The position numbers and the translations under genes are program-made. Below are positions 43,393-54,390 of a stretch of 64,000 nt of DNA, piece by piece. The notes under the pieces are model-generated. The model was not told the origin of the DNA. It was given only the letters and a program-made list of their open reading frames with translations, and did no database searches. This DNA is from Favolaschia claudopus (Eukaryota; Basidiomycota; Agaricomycetes; Agaricales; Mycenaceae): the NCBI GenBank assembly GCA_037176885.1, contig JAWWNJ010000229.1, positions 124,001 through 188,000 on the forward strand, read 5' to 3'. How positions within the stretch are numbered: the first letter of the stretch is position 1; every line of letters starts with the position of its first letter.

Positions 43393-45182
43393 ATGGTTAC
43401 CTCCCGCGTCATCGTCGTCGGCGGTGGACTTGCTGGATTGAGCGCCGCTCACACGTTGCTTGAGCGAGGGAAGTCTGTGCTGTTGTTGGATAAAAAGCCG
43501 TCGTGCGTTTCCGTTGTTATCTTCTCTGTGGGCTCAAGGTTGCTGATGACGATGCAGCTTGGGCGGCAACTCCGTGAAAGCCAGCTCTGGGATCAACGGT
43601 GCCGGAACGTCAGCGCAGCGGGTGTTGGATATTCAGGATACTGCTGAAGCATTGTGCGTCGTCGCCTCTTCAGCTGCTTCGACTTTAGCTGACTCGTCTG
43701 CAGCGCCGCAGACACGACCACCTCCGCCGGCCCCGACCTCGCCCGCCCCGCACTCATCACCGGCCTCACAGCCAACTCCGCCTCCGCCATCGCATGGCTT
43801 ACAAACCAAGACAAATTTAACGTCGACCTCTCCGTCGTCTCGCGGCTCGGCGGGCACAGCGCCGCGAGGACGCATCGCGATAAGTTGGGTGCGCCGGGGT
43901 GGGCGATTACGTCTGCGTTGATGAAGAGGCTTGCTGCGTTAGCAGAGGGGGAGGGAGGTGAGAATGGGAAGGAGAAGGAGAAGGAGAAGGAGAAGGAGAA
44001 GAGGGTGGAGATTGTGAAGGGTGCGAATGTGGTGAAGCTTTTGGAGGAGGGTGGTGCTGTTGTGGGGGTCGAGTATGAGACCGAGGGGAACACGATAACT
44101 GCAAAACGGGATGCGGTGATTCTGGCTACTGGGTGCGTCTACTGAGCTATCTCATTCCTTTCACAAAAAACAAGAACCTGACTTGCTTGTTCGTAGCGGG
44201 TACGCAGCAGACTTCACCCCCACCGGCATCCTCGCCACCCACCGCCCAGACCTCCTCCCCCTCTCCACCACCAACGGCGACCACGCCACAGGCGACGCCA
44301 TCCGCCTCACCGCCCCGCTCTCCGCCGGCACCACCGACCTCACGCAAATCCAAGTCCATCCAACGGGGTTCGTCGACCCCGCGAATCCAGCAGCGAAGAC
44401 GGAGAGGATGCAGGAGGTGGAGGGGGAGGGGAGGGGGCCGGTGAGGCTTGTGCTTGGGGAGAGGGCGGTGGGGGAGGTGAAGAAGCATTGTGAGCTTTCC
44501 TTGTTTCTTCTATTTCTCTCCGATGTATCGGCTTTCCGCTCATTCCCCTTATTCACTTACACTACCGTTTCGATTCGTTGCCACTGACACTCACTCGAAC
44601 ACCCAGGCGACTTCTACGTCTCCAAAAAGCTTATGAAGGCATACCCCAACGCTGCAGCATTCGCTCAAGACACATGGATTCCGCTTGAGAATATTTTAGA
44701 GACGTTCGCTGGGTATGGACGGGACAGCGATCCCTTTGGTGGTACGTTATCTCGTATTCATCCTCTCCTTATTTCCCTCTTATTCTATTCACTCATCTGA
44801 ATCGGCTGATTTATACTCGATGATAGCTTCAAACACCCCACAAACATCCTACACCCCAGACGAAACCTTGCACGTCGCGATTATCACGCCGGTAGTTCAC
44901 TACGTGCGTCTTAATCTCTCTTCTATCTTCCCTCTCCTCAAACAAAAACAAAAACAATTCTTATACTCACTGAAATTCCTTTGACAGACCATGGGCGGCC
45001 TCACCGTCGACGCATCCGCGCGCGTCCTCACCTCAGGCGACGAAGCGAAGCCGATCCCGGGGCTGTGGGCTGCAGGTGAGGTCATCGGTGGTGTGCACGG
45101 GAGGAATCGTCTTGCGGGGTCTTCGCTGCTGGAGGCGGTGGTGTTTGGGAGGATTGCCGGGGAGGGGGCTGCGGGGAATTGA
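43393..45182 (+). CDS. Soluble fumarate reductase-type FAD protein (Osm1/Frd1 family), 7 exons, active-site segment missing
   Basis: Exons are 43393-43502, 43558-43653, 43704-44132, 44197-44489, 44607-44741, 44827-44903 and 44988-45182; phases agree, giving 444 residues. It begins with the FAD Rossmann motif [20 protein letters not shown] and [16 protein letters not shown], then [37 protein letters not shown], and the C-terminal [31 protein letters not shown] and [12 protein letters not shown]. The family reduces fumarate with FADH2 in cytosol or mitochondria. No obvious targeting peptide is present. Between [16 protein letters not shown] and [19 protein letters not shown] the block that normally holds AAEALRG and the GxRFxNE..RD active-site arginine is absent, about 30-50 residues short. 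A (KE)n run lies near residue 195. Catalysis is therefore doubtful unless an unseen exon supplies the block. Confidence 0.88.
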
Positions 45183-45239
45183 GGGAGAGAAGAAGAAACC
45201 GAGTTGAGGTGTATTATTTGTACAGGATTTTGGCGGAAG

Positions 45240-45475
45240 AACTAGGAATATTTTTTGTGAACTGAGCGCGGTTGCGATGGAAGTGAACAAGATATGTTGA
45301 TAATATTCAGGTGAAGTGGCTACGGCTTTTATACATGGTAGAGAAGTCAGACAAAGGAGAAGATGTGTGTAATGGAGTGAAGTCTCGGGAGTCGGAAGAT
45401 AGGGAAATGGAGGATGAGAATGTATCAGTATATAATGTACAAGGTGGAATGGAAGTAAAAATAATGATGACAACA
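45240..45475 (-). repeat. LTR of a minus-strand Copia-type element, with TATA box
   Basis: On the minus strand CTTGAGGGGGAG (45487-45476), a purine tract, is followed by TGTTGTCATC, the LTR start at 45475. TATAAAAG lies at 45333-45326, about 145 bp in, a plausible retroelement promoter. The outer boundary is uncertain; it abuts the 3' side of the fumarate reductase gene and may supply its terminator. Confidence 0.6.
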
Positions 45476-45499
45476 CTCCCCCTCAAGCACGAGCCGTAC

Positions 45500-46371
45500 T
45501 GAAACGAGAGTTGAAGTAACCGTGCTTGGAATTGTCAAGGGTTCGGTGACGAGTAGCGGAATGGAAGTAAGTATGGTTGAGTTTCGAAGATTAGAATGCA
45601 TAGTCAGTAGTTGACTGCGCGATGTGCGCCTGATGGCGGTCAGCATAGCGTGCCGTGGATTCGCGTGTGTTCTGTTTTTTCTGCGCTTTTGTGAAGGTTT
45701 TACCGGATTTTGTATCGCGGCAATCAGCAATGATGTGGCCGAGTCTGCCGCACCCGTAGCAAGTGACGTCGGGGTTGAACGGCGTGAATTGTTGAGAGTG
45801 AGAATAGGCCGGAAGCGCGACTTCGTCGGAATTCGGCTTGGCTTTACGACGGCGGTCTTGCTCAAGTATGCGAGCAACAAGATTGGTGGATTCTGTGAGG
45901 GAACCTGTATCAACTGCGGTGGTGAATGAATCCCAGGAGTCCGGTAGGGACGTGAGGAGGGTGATAGAAAATTCCTCGTCAGTGAGGAGGATGTTTTGTG
46001 CGGCAAGTTTGGAACGGAGGTTGGTGAGAGTGCGGATGTGCTCTTCAATATCACCACCTTCTTCGCACTGTAGGCGAGAGAGTTGGCGGCGGAGTAAGAC
46101 GATGGCAATGACACCTTTGGGTTGATAGGGGTTGGCAAGGGTGTTCCATGCGGAAAAAGATGTTTTGGTGTTGGTGATGTAAACTAATGGGTCGTCGGCA
46201 ACACGAAGCCGGATTCGGGAGAGGGCCAGCCGATCCTTGCGATCCCAAGATTAAATGGCACGGGCGTTGGTGCCTTGCGGATCAACAATGTTTCCGTCAG
46301 CACGTGTGTGCTGTGGCCGGGGAATAGTGCCGGTAACATAACCCAGCGAAAGATAACCGGGAACTGACCGA
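45500..46371 (-). pseudogene. Copia-type gag remnant (gag-only, no pol)
   Basis: Minus-strand frame: SAWNTLANPYQPKG, LSRLQCEEGGDIEEHIRTLT, DEEFSITLLTSLPDSWDSF, LVARILEQDRRRKAK, then the zinc knuckle CYGCGRLGHIIADC (about 45760-45720). This is the UBN2-type gag of Copia elements. Within about 250 bp of the knuckle comes the purine tract and LTR, so protease, integrase and RT are missing. The N-terminus is cut at the Ras fragment junction near 46372. Confidence 0.75.
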
Positions 46372-46510
46372 CGAAACAGTTACTTAAGTGTAAACTGAAG
46401 GGATTGCGAGTCAGACGACATGGATCCGGGAGATTTGTGCTGACCTGAACAGCTAACGCGGTTTTACCGACACCACCATCACCAAGGACGGCGATTGTCC
46501 ATTGATCCAT
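46372..46510 (-). pseudogene. 5' fragment of a Ras-like GTPase gene
   Basis: Exon 1 (46510-46445) codes MDQWTIAVLGDGGVGKTALA plus VQ, with the P-loop GDGGVGKT. A 50-bp intron (GTCAGC..TTCAG, 46444-46395) follows. Exon 2 starts FTL, then four extra bases (AAGT) shift the frame before NCFV; homology ends there and Copia gag sequence follows. Switch regions and effector loop are missing. It is a broken paralogue; the intact gene would lie elsewhere. Confidence 0.75.
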
Positions 46511-46752
46511 TTTTTGCTTGATGTCTCGCTGATGGACCGAAACAGTAGTTATAAGAGACGGAAGGTTCAAGGTAGTCAATTTGGAGAGAGGTGGGAGGCA
46601 GGAATAAGGGTCGTCCTGACGTTTACTGACAGGGTAACGTCTTGATAGATAAGTAATTGACTTGTGATTGTCATCCAATGGGCCACGCTGGTTAGCATAC
46701 AGAGGCATCACATCTCTGGACCTGACCCTTGTCTCGTACATACACATCATGA

Positions 46753-46850
46753 TAGTCATTTGTTGGCACCTGTCAACAAGGACCTCGGATTTGTCACGAA
46801 AAGTCACAGCTTGATGGCACGTGCAATAGTTCCCACGTCCGAATGGGGAA
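46753..46850 (+). mobile_element. TAGTCT-family left end (copy F), upstream of the helicase gene
   Basis: TAGTCATTTGTTGGCACCTG, then TCAACAAGGACCTCGG and GGCACGTGCA, match the left arm of copy D (24168 onward) closely. I found no matching right end or second copy of the preceding ACATCATGA downstream. It is either a truncated element or the left end of a larger one enclosing the helicase gene that starts at 46908. Confidence 0.65.
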
Positions 46851-46907
46851 TCGCCCTGGACGCGTCTTTCGCGTTCCCGCTCATCTCTTCCTCGTTTCGC
46901 GGTCAAT

Positions 46908-49283
46908 ATGTCGGATAACTTCAAATGGAGCTCCCCGGAAGGCTATGAACTCGTTCGACGGATCTTGAGAACAACTCCTGTCCCCTACACTCCCCATGAC
47001 TATCAGCTTGAAGGATTATGCAAGTCGCTCGACGGCATTCATCTATTCGCTATTACACGCACCGGAAGCGGCAAAACAGCCTACTATTCACTCTACATGC
47101 TCGTTGTTCTTGCTGTTGTCGCCAACCCAGCTCTCTGCCCGACAGCTTCGTTCCCAAAGAATCCGTGCTTACTTGTCGTGTGTCCGACTGTGCCGTCGCA
47201 ACTGGAGATGGTGCGTTTCTTTGTCTGTGGCGGCAAGGCATTTCAAGATCTTCGACGGTCACTCCAGGCAGAGAATATGTGCGAGCTCGGACTGGACACC
47301 TTGGCAATCAACGCCGAAACTCGTTTGGATGCTCTTCGTCAACGGAACGAAGAACTTTGGACAACCGCGCGCAAGCGCCCGAACATCATCCTAACAGGAC
47401 CCGAACAGCTCACTCGAAGGGAATTCGAAAAGGCTCTACAAGACAAGGAGTTCTACGGCCGCGTCTGTGGTACAGGGTTTGACGAAGTGCATCTACTAAA
47501 TACCTGGGGCGCTAGTTTCAGGAAAGACTTTCAGCAAATGGGTTTCCTCAAGGCCCGGATGAAAGATCAACACAATCACTGGATTCTTACCTCCGCCACC
47601 GTCCGAGACGGTCCTCCCTTCGACAATATCTGCCGCCTGTTGGGATTAAACAATAACTTCCACCTAATCCGACGTTCCTCGCATCGACCTGATATTCAAT
47701 TACTTTTCCGCGACCTCGTTTCTCCTATATCTGGCGATTCATTCCCGGAGCTACACTGGATCATCGAAGGCAAGCGCCCCACCGTCATCTACGCAAAATC
47801 GATCTCCCTTGGATCGCGAATCTACGCCGACCTCTTACGCAAAGCCAGCCTAACCGTCGAGTCTAAGCGGATCCGAATGTACAACTCCCTCAATTTCGAA
47901 GCCTACAATGCCGAGACGCGTGAATTGATGAAGAAGGATGTAGACGACGATGAGTATTGTCAGATTCTCATTGGCACTGACACTCTATCAGTTGGAGTTG
48001 GGATGCGAGGTCGGGTGGATGCTGTGTGTGTGGGAGATATCGTGGATACTGATGAAGAAGCCCAAAAGATAGGTCGGGTGAATCGGAAGAACGAGGTGTC
48101 GGATGCGCGCGGAGTCGTCTACGTCTCTGCAGCAGTTCGTAAAGCTGCCGAGAAGCTTCTTGCCGACAACGCAGCCGGTACCCTCAAGCCCAGTGATCCT
48201 CCGCTGGACCTCAGCATGCCACAGCTCATTGTCGCAAAGTGTAAAGTCGCCGCCCTCAACAAGCTTTACAATAATCCCGCCTCCGATACGCTCTGTACTT
48301 GCCCAACCTGTGAGAAAAACCCACCTCCACTTCCTTCAACCTCTTGTAACTGCAGCGGCTGCACTCCCGAAACACTACCGATTATCAAACCACCTCCTCG
48401 CCCTTCCAAAATCAATCATAATATTCCCAAGTCTCAGCGCCTTTCCAAACTACAAAAAACTCACGGAACTGAACATCTGGTCCAACTGCGCTTCGAAATC
48501 TGGAGAAAACTCAGTGGATCGCAATCCTGGATGCTCCCGCCGACTTTCTTTCTATCTGACACCGTCATCGCCGCCATCCTTAACAACTATGTGATGCTGA
48601 AGACACAACGGGATATTGAACGACTCATTCGTCTCCCAGCGGCATCCTCCTCCTTTACTGCTCGTCTTCTTGAACTTCTGGGCGAACTCAAGCCGGAATT
48701 TACGGCAATTGCAGCGAAACGGAAGGCGGAGAATAGAGACTTTGCGGTAGCCACTGGTGGCTATTGGTGGCTAATTTTTCTCGGGACCGGATGACAGCCT
48801 CTGGGTGGATTAGCCACTATTTGTACTACCTATTCACGGGATGCTAGGGTGGCTAACTCTAGCGGGAGGCTCAAAAAACTATTGCACACGAAGAGCCACA
48901 AATAGCCACCGGTGGCTTCCGCAAAGTCTCTAATGCCGCGAACAGAGCAAGCAAGGGTGTAGCGGAAGAAAGCGACGAGGAGGAGGATGAGGATGTCGAG
49001 ATGGAGGCTGGGGAAGTCCCGAGCGGAGATTTGCCGTGGGTGATTAATATTCATCGGAACAGCTCTTTGATTCACGAAAATTGAAAGCGATGTTGTGATG
49101 CAAGATGTTGAAGCGATCCCACAACCGAAGCCTGCAACCCAAACAGCTCGCAATCGCGCACCGGCAAAGAAAACCGCACCGAAGAAGAAACCCGCACCAG
49201 CGAAGAAGAATGCAAACACGGCAACAAACGCGCCGGCAAAGAAGCAAAGGTCTGCGAAGAATAATGTGGCACAGAATGCGTGA
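46908..49283 (+). pseudogene. RecQ-like DNA helicase, interrupted by a miniature element and a frameshift
   Basis: The open frame 46908-48794 has helicase motifs in order: Q-like HDYQLEGLCKSLDG, Walker A TRTGSGKT, Ia LVVCPTVPSQLEM, Walker B GFDEVHLLNTWGASFRKDF with the aromatic-rich RecQ pattern, III LTSATVRDG, IV VIYAKSISLGSRIY, V ILIGTDTLSVGVGM, VI QKIGRVNRK. A Cys-pair region (CTCPTCEKNPP, then SCNCSGC) follows, then a helical C-terminal segment. The 195-bp element at 48736-48930 ends the frame early. Excising it restores KAENNAANRASKG and an acidic stretch to 49082, where a further one-base shift leads to a Lys/Pro/Ala-rich tail ending at 49283. It unwinds duplex DNA in the family; here the core is intact but the tail is broken. 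It is convergent with the DUF6589-like gene. Confidence 0.82.
48736..48930. repeat. 195-bp TA-flanked miniature element in the helicase gene
   Basis: TA at 48734-48735 and 48931-48932. Inverted ends GAGACTTTGCGG(T/A)AGCCAC, then CGGTGGCTATT-like arms. Introduces the stop at 48794. Confidence 0.88.
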
Positions 49284-49420
49284 GTAGTGACTGTTCCGTT
49301 AACTCCGTGCTGAACATCGTGGCAGCACCGCCAATGTTGCACCTCGAACAAGTACACGCGCAAGGGTTCCAAGGCGCCACTTTGAATTTCCCGAGTAGAT
49401 TACAGTAAGTTCGTCTATTT

Positions 49421-52090
49421 CTATTCGTCATCTTCATCCGAGTCTACTGTTTGACATAGCGCTGCAGGAAACATATCGTCGTCATCGTCCGCCAGATCAA
49501 TTGTAAGTTCTCCCTCCCTATAAACCGCATCTCCCATTGTCATAGGGCTCTCCTCTGTTTCCGAGTCGTCATCGTCAGACCAGTCAGAATCGTGGTCGGA
49601 GTCTTCATTGGGGTTTGCTGGTGCGGAAGAAGATTTGTTGGGATCGTCGAGGTGTGCCAATCGTGTTCGCCTCGTTCTCGATGTGAATTTACTCAGCGCT
49701 CCTTTCGCCAGATGTTGCATCCCCCTTTCGAAATCGTTGACATCCCGACCGTCTTTGTATGTTCGTCCAGGGCGCCGTTTATGAAGTTCATTATCCCTGT
49801 ATGTTTTTAACAGAATCTTTACCTCGGGCTTCTCGTGAGGCTTTTTGTGCTTGCTTGTTCGTTTGGTCAGGTCCAGCCCTTTGCGAAACTCGGTCTTGAG
49901 ATCGTGAATGTCTTTGATATTGCGCGAATAGATGTTTCGAATGTGGAAGGCGCCATAATCCGCGTCTTTGCGTTGCACAATGGGATCCAGGCATTTGTTG
50001 AGGAATTCCTGATAAATGTCGCACGGTTTGAACTGACCATGCCCTCCATCTGGATTCAACACCATTGAAAATAGCGAGGCATCCTTCAGGTACGAGTTAG
50101 ACTCCAGCTCAAGATCGCAAATCATCTCGAGCAGATATCCCATATATTTTGAATGCGTAGAGCCTGCGAAGGTGAAGACCATACTCTACAACGGTTCAGG
50201 CATTTTGAACTTGAGATAATTGACTTGACGTACCTTCAACGCTTCCCATACTCGTCCAACATCTCCTTGTGCTGTGGCAGCTACCGCTTCTCTAAATACT
50301 GTTGCGTCGTACATGAATGTTCCAGAATCGAATAGAGCTTGATCGCCGAAGAAAGGAGGCGGAGGTGGAGGCGGGGGTTTAGGTTTACTGGGTTTTTTGA
50401 AGATCTTGGGTACAAGAATTTTCTTTGACTTTCGTTTCGCCTTCGGAGGTTGGGGAGGGGGATCAGGAACCGAAGTCCACTGCGTTCCAAGAGGCGCATG
50501 CGGCGCCCATGCGCTATTGCTCTCCAGAGCATCCATGCCTGCCTGATAGCGGCCAGCGGAGCCCACATAAGTATCAAACAGCCTCTCTGCACCCAACTCC
50601 AACTCGTCGAAGGTCGGCAGCGTTTTGAGGGATTTTAAACTCGCGCCGGGAACTTTGTCACAAATGTGACGCTGTCACCAGTTCCCGGCGGTTCCCACGC
50701 CCCAACCCTGTGATGTATCAGTCTTTGTAATCACAGAAGGCCTCGCGGTAAGCGCTGGCACCACGCAGTGGGCCTCCGCGGCGAGCGGGAAGCCCCGCGC
50801 AGCGGTCGGGGTCTGGGGTGGAAAACCCCAGCCGTCCGGGCCGGCGCCCGAAACCCAACTAAGTACCATATGTATTTAGCATAGAAAAAATATCCAAACT
50901 TTGAAAACCCTGCACAAGACTCGGAAGCTTTGGAGCCGTTTCAGGTGAACAAACAGCTAAATTGCCATCCTCGTCAAGCGGCAGCTCCACGCAGTGGTGC
51001 GCCGCAAAATTTGACGAGGATGCCAATTTGGCTGGGAGTTCACCTGAAACGGAGGAAAAGCTGGAGGAAAATAACCTGATTACATTGAGGCAAAGATCCT
51101 GAGCCCAGAAAATGTACAAATGGGTTGAATTAACTGAAGAAAGAGGCAAAAAAAGCGCAAATGCACGGGAGCGTGATGTCACATGTGACAAAACTTCCCG
51201 GCGCGGGTTTAATGTCCCGTTTTGAGTTGGTCCAAAGTAGTGAAGTATTCGAATATATCCGTCGTTTCGAAATGAATTCTGAGCATTGTTAGTATTCGAT
51301 ATAAATCATTATGCGCATAGTCAACTTACGACCAGCAATCGAGCATTCGCACGTCGTGTACAAGTGTCAGAAGCTGAGCGCTGGGGTAGAAATCAACCTT
51401 CTTCAAATTGCCAGGCGTTGCGCGTCCGATTTTCTTTGCGCTATGTCCCAAGGAAGCAACATTGTCGTTCAAGGGAGCGCCCCAATGCGTCTCAAAAATA
51501 CGGCAAAGGTCAGTCCAGAGTGTGTGCCAGATAGCGAGAGTCGGGCGGACAATCTCGAATGAGCGGAATGAATGTGGGTGATGATTTTGAAGGTATTTTT
51601 TGACGAGGTTCAAATTGTTGTAAGACATGCCGTCGCCTCCAACGAAAAGAAGGCGGGAATCGAAGTCATCCTCAGTTTGACCTGTCTGTTCAAGTCTTTA
51701 AGCTCTGGAATAGACGCTTCGTTCTTGCCGCTGCTCGCAAGCGGACTGATTTCATGCTTGACAAGAGGTACCTGAAGTTTCTGCGCAGTCGTGCGATATC
51801 GTAGATCAATTTCGGGCTTGTAGATTGCTGCCTCGGGAACATAGTTCGACAGAGCCTCGAGAAATTGTAAGGTCCCAACCCGCCGCAGGTTGATTTGATC
51901 GATCATGCCAAGCAGACTTTCGACGGTGAGCTCAGTGCGGCGACTCGAAGCTATACGTCGGCGTTTGTCAAGAACATCCAGAGCCTCGAGGTCGACGAAG
52001 ATTTCAAAGAATGTGCATGCAATTCCAATGACCATGCGATTCTCCCGCCCAATGCGCAGTTCGCCCTGCCGCCAGAAATGCGAAAAGACG
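49421..52090 (-). pseudogene. DUF6589-like protein gene (putative mobile-element protein), frameshifted and interrupted
   Basis: Minus strand. The N-terminal part runs GELRIGRENRMVIGIACTFF, LTVESLLGMIDQINLRRVGT, YVPEAAIYKPEIDLRYR. A frameshifting deletion near 51690 separates ELKD from LEQTGQTEDDFDSRLLFVGG. Then come DGMSYNNLNLVKKYLQ, HTLWTDLCRIFETHWG and SAKKIGR. Intron 1 is 51329-51279. The 588-bp element at 50630-51217 sits in the next exon; removing it and one 9-bp copy restores TTLDQLKTLPTFDELELGAE. Intron 2 is 50233-50186. The last exon has AGSTHSKYMGYLLEMICDLE and an Asp/Glu tail (stop 49421). These blocks match my memory of the fungal DUF6589 family, whose role is not established. The 5' start is unresolved. 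Confidence 0.75.
50630..51217. mobile_element. 588-bp TIR element with 9-bp target duplication in the DUF6589-like gene
   Basis: CGTTTTGAG at 50621-50629 and 51218-51226. Inverted ends GGA(T/C)(T/A)TTAAAC(T/C)CGCGCCGGG, then a GTCACA..TGTGAC palindrome. Ends differ from the TAGTCT family. Interior has a second inverted pair (GAGGATGGCAATTTAGCTG-like, near 50948 and 51013). No transposase. Confidence 0.87.
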
Positions 52091-54324
52091 CTTCACGGGC
52101 TGCTGTATCCGAGCCCAGCGCTCGTTCTCTACCTCAGTGACTGCAAGATCTGTTGGTCATTTTCTGACGAACGCCATGCCGCTACTGCAACGACTGCTCT
52201 CAAGCTTTAAGCACTCCTTCAATCAACCTTCCTCACTTGAATCAATCAATGGTCCATCAACTTTAGCAACCTGACTTGGCGTCGTTTCCCCCTTCCCCCC
52301 GCTTTCTCCTCTCGACAGCTGTATCAGATTCCTCTATTCGTCCAGACTTGGTTTTCACTCGCTTTCAAACGAATTCTCCTCGGACTCCTCAGATTTCTAT
52401 CCTTCCAGGCGGACGCACCGTAACGTCAATACAGTCCCCTCCAAGATTTTCGATTTGTCTATCACAAACAACACTTCTTCGACTCGACCTCTGCAACATA
52501 AACTTTCGACACCGCACCGTAGAGTGCCTCGTCTTATTACCACTGCCTGCTTCCTCCCCTCTTCCTATCCGCCGCAATCTCGACTCTCCCTTGATTTGTT
52601 CCAGTGTCGGATAGTTCGTTATATACTTGTAGTACTTACTTCCGTTTCAATATATGATTCGTTTCCCATTTTTACTGTGTGTGCTTCGATCCACTTGGAC
52701 GACTTTGGGCACTATGAGTGCTATGACTCTGCCTACTCTGACCTACTCTGAGTGTCTATGGCGCTAACTTCCCACCACCCAGGTTTCTATGGGGTTGAGT
52801 CTTCTGCTTTGACCACTATGACGTCTTTCTAGCGCTCTAGCGGTCTCTGGCGGTCTCTGCCGCAGTTTCAGTTTTTCCTGATGAAGGTTGGGTAATATCC
52901 AACAGGTTGAACCTGTTCGTGATTGAGGGCCAATTCAGCTGTTCGCCTTGACTAGTTGCGTTGTACATGTTCTTACCCAATTCGCAACTCAAGACGGGTG
53001 AGACTTTCCAATATTGGATTCATTTCCATTCGCGACACAAGCAGATTCCGCGATGGTAATGTGAATGAGTGAAATATTGACTCCGTCAGTATCAGTGTCA
53101 ATGAGTACAATGGAACCCACCTCCAGTTTACTTACCGTTAGTCTTGACTCATGTTTACTCGGTAGCGCAAACTACCTGAATGCGGCTGCTTTTATACAAG
53201 CCGCTTTGGCGACTCGGAATCATTGGCTTTGATGTGTTTCACTGTCCCTTTCCAGTTACCTTACAACAAGTTTTATACTTGAATTACTTACTTGTACTTT
53301 ACTTCTTCTTCTCCGTTACTTATACTTTACTTTACCTTACTATACTCTATTTTACTTCATGTTGGAGGTTCAACTGGAACCGAACCATGCCGAAGGCCCG
53401 ACGAGTTGACTCGGCACCACCGAGCCGCAGTCCAGAGCTCAGTGGCGCAGGCGCGCACGGTCGCATAGTCACCACGGCCCAGTGAATAGTTGACTCGTAC
53501 CGTATTCCGTAGTAGCTCGCAGTAATTTCGACCACGACTTTCGAGAATTGACTCGGCGCAACAGCAATCAAATAATTTAGTTTGATGCATCCATTGACTT
53601 TCAGAACGAGTCTCGATCCCCGGGTCACATCTGCAGTCGGATAAAAACCGTGAAGTGACGCTGGGAAGTAAATGGGTACTTTTCGGCTCTGGTGTGTAGG
53701 TGCTAGAGTTGAACTGATACGAATTTAAACCGTACATACACTTTGACCTACTAACTTACTTAACGGTACAACTTGAAGTGCTTTAGCTTGGTGCTTTATT
53801 TTACTTTCTTGAACTAATAATTAATTCTCGTACTTCAATCCTCGAGTTGAATTCGCATGCACAGGCTCAGATTGCGGTTAAGCTAATTGGACGTCCCGTT
53901 ACTTGGCTTTGCCCCTTGCTGGATTAGAACCATCATGCGGTTAACTTGTTTTGCAGCGGTTCAAGTTCGAATACTTCACAAGCCGATGTCCGCGCTCTCA
54001 TTGGTGGAAAGGACTCAGAGGAGTTTATGGGACTCTGGGAGTATGGCACAAAGCTTTCTGTTCTCAAGCAAGTGAGTGAGATGTTCAACCGAACCAAATT
54101 GACCAGAGTATGCTATACCTGCCTGGCTGTACTTCAACCACGCCGCTCCAGTTCTTTGACTAATACTTTTTGTATTGTACTTTACTGTACTGTACTGAAC
54201 TTTTATTTTACTTGTACTTACTGTCCTATACTTTACTTATTCACTTCATATGACTCTACTTCACTGAATGCCTGTAGTGTGCGGCCATGCTCCTCACGCT
54301 GCGAGCACCGCCAGCATACTTGTC

Positions 54325-54390
54325 CTCGTACTTTACTTTACTTCGCTTTACATTACTTTGCTTTGCTTTACTTTACTTTACTTTACTCAT
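54325..54390. repeat. (TTTAC)n-type microsatellite
   Basis: Imperfect pentanucleotide array (TTTACTTTACTTCGCTTTAC and onward) with looser copies out to 54240 and 54420. Confidence 0.8.

Noticed and set aside
52873..52920. Hammerhead ribozyme (CTGATGA with a following stem)
   Set aside because: The required GAAA after stem II and a cleavage triplet are missing.
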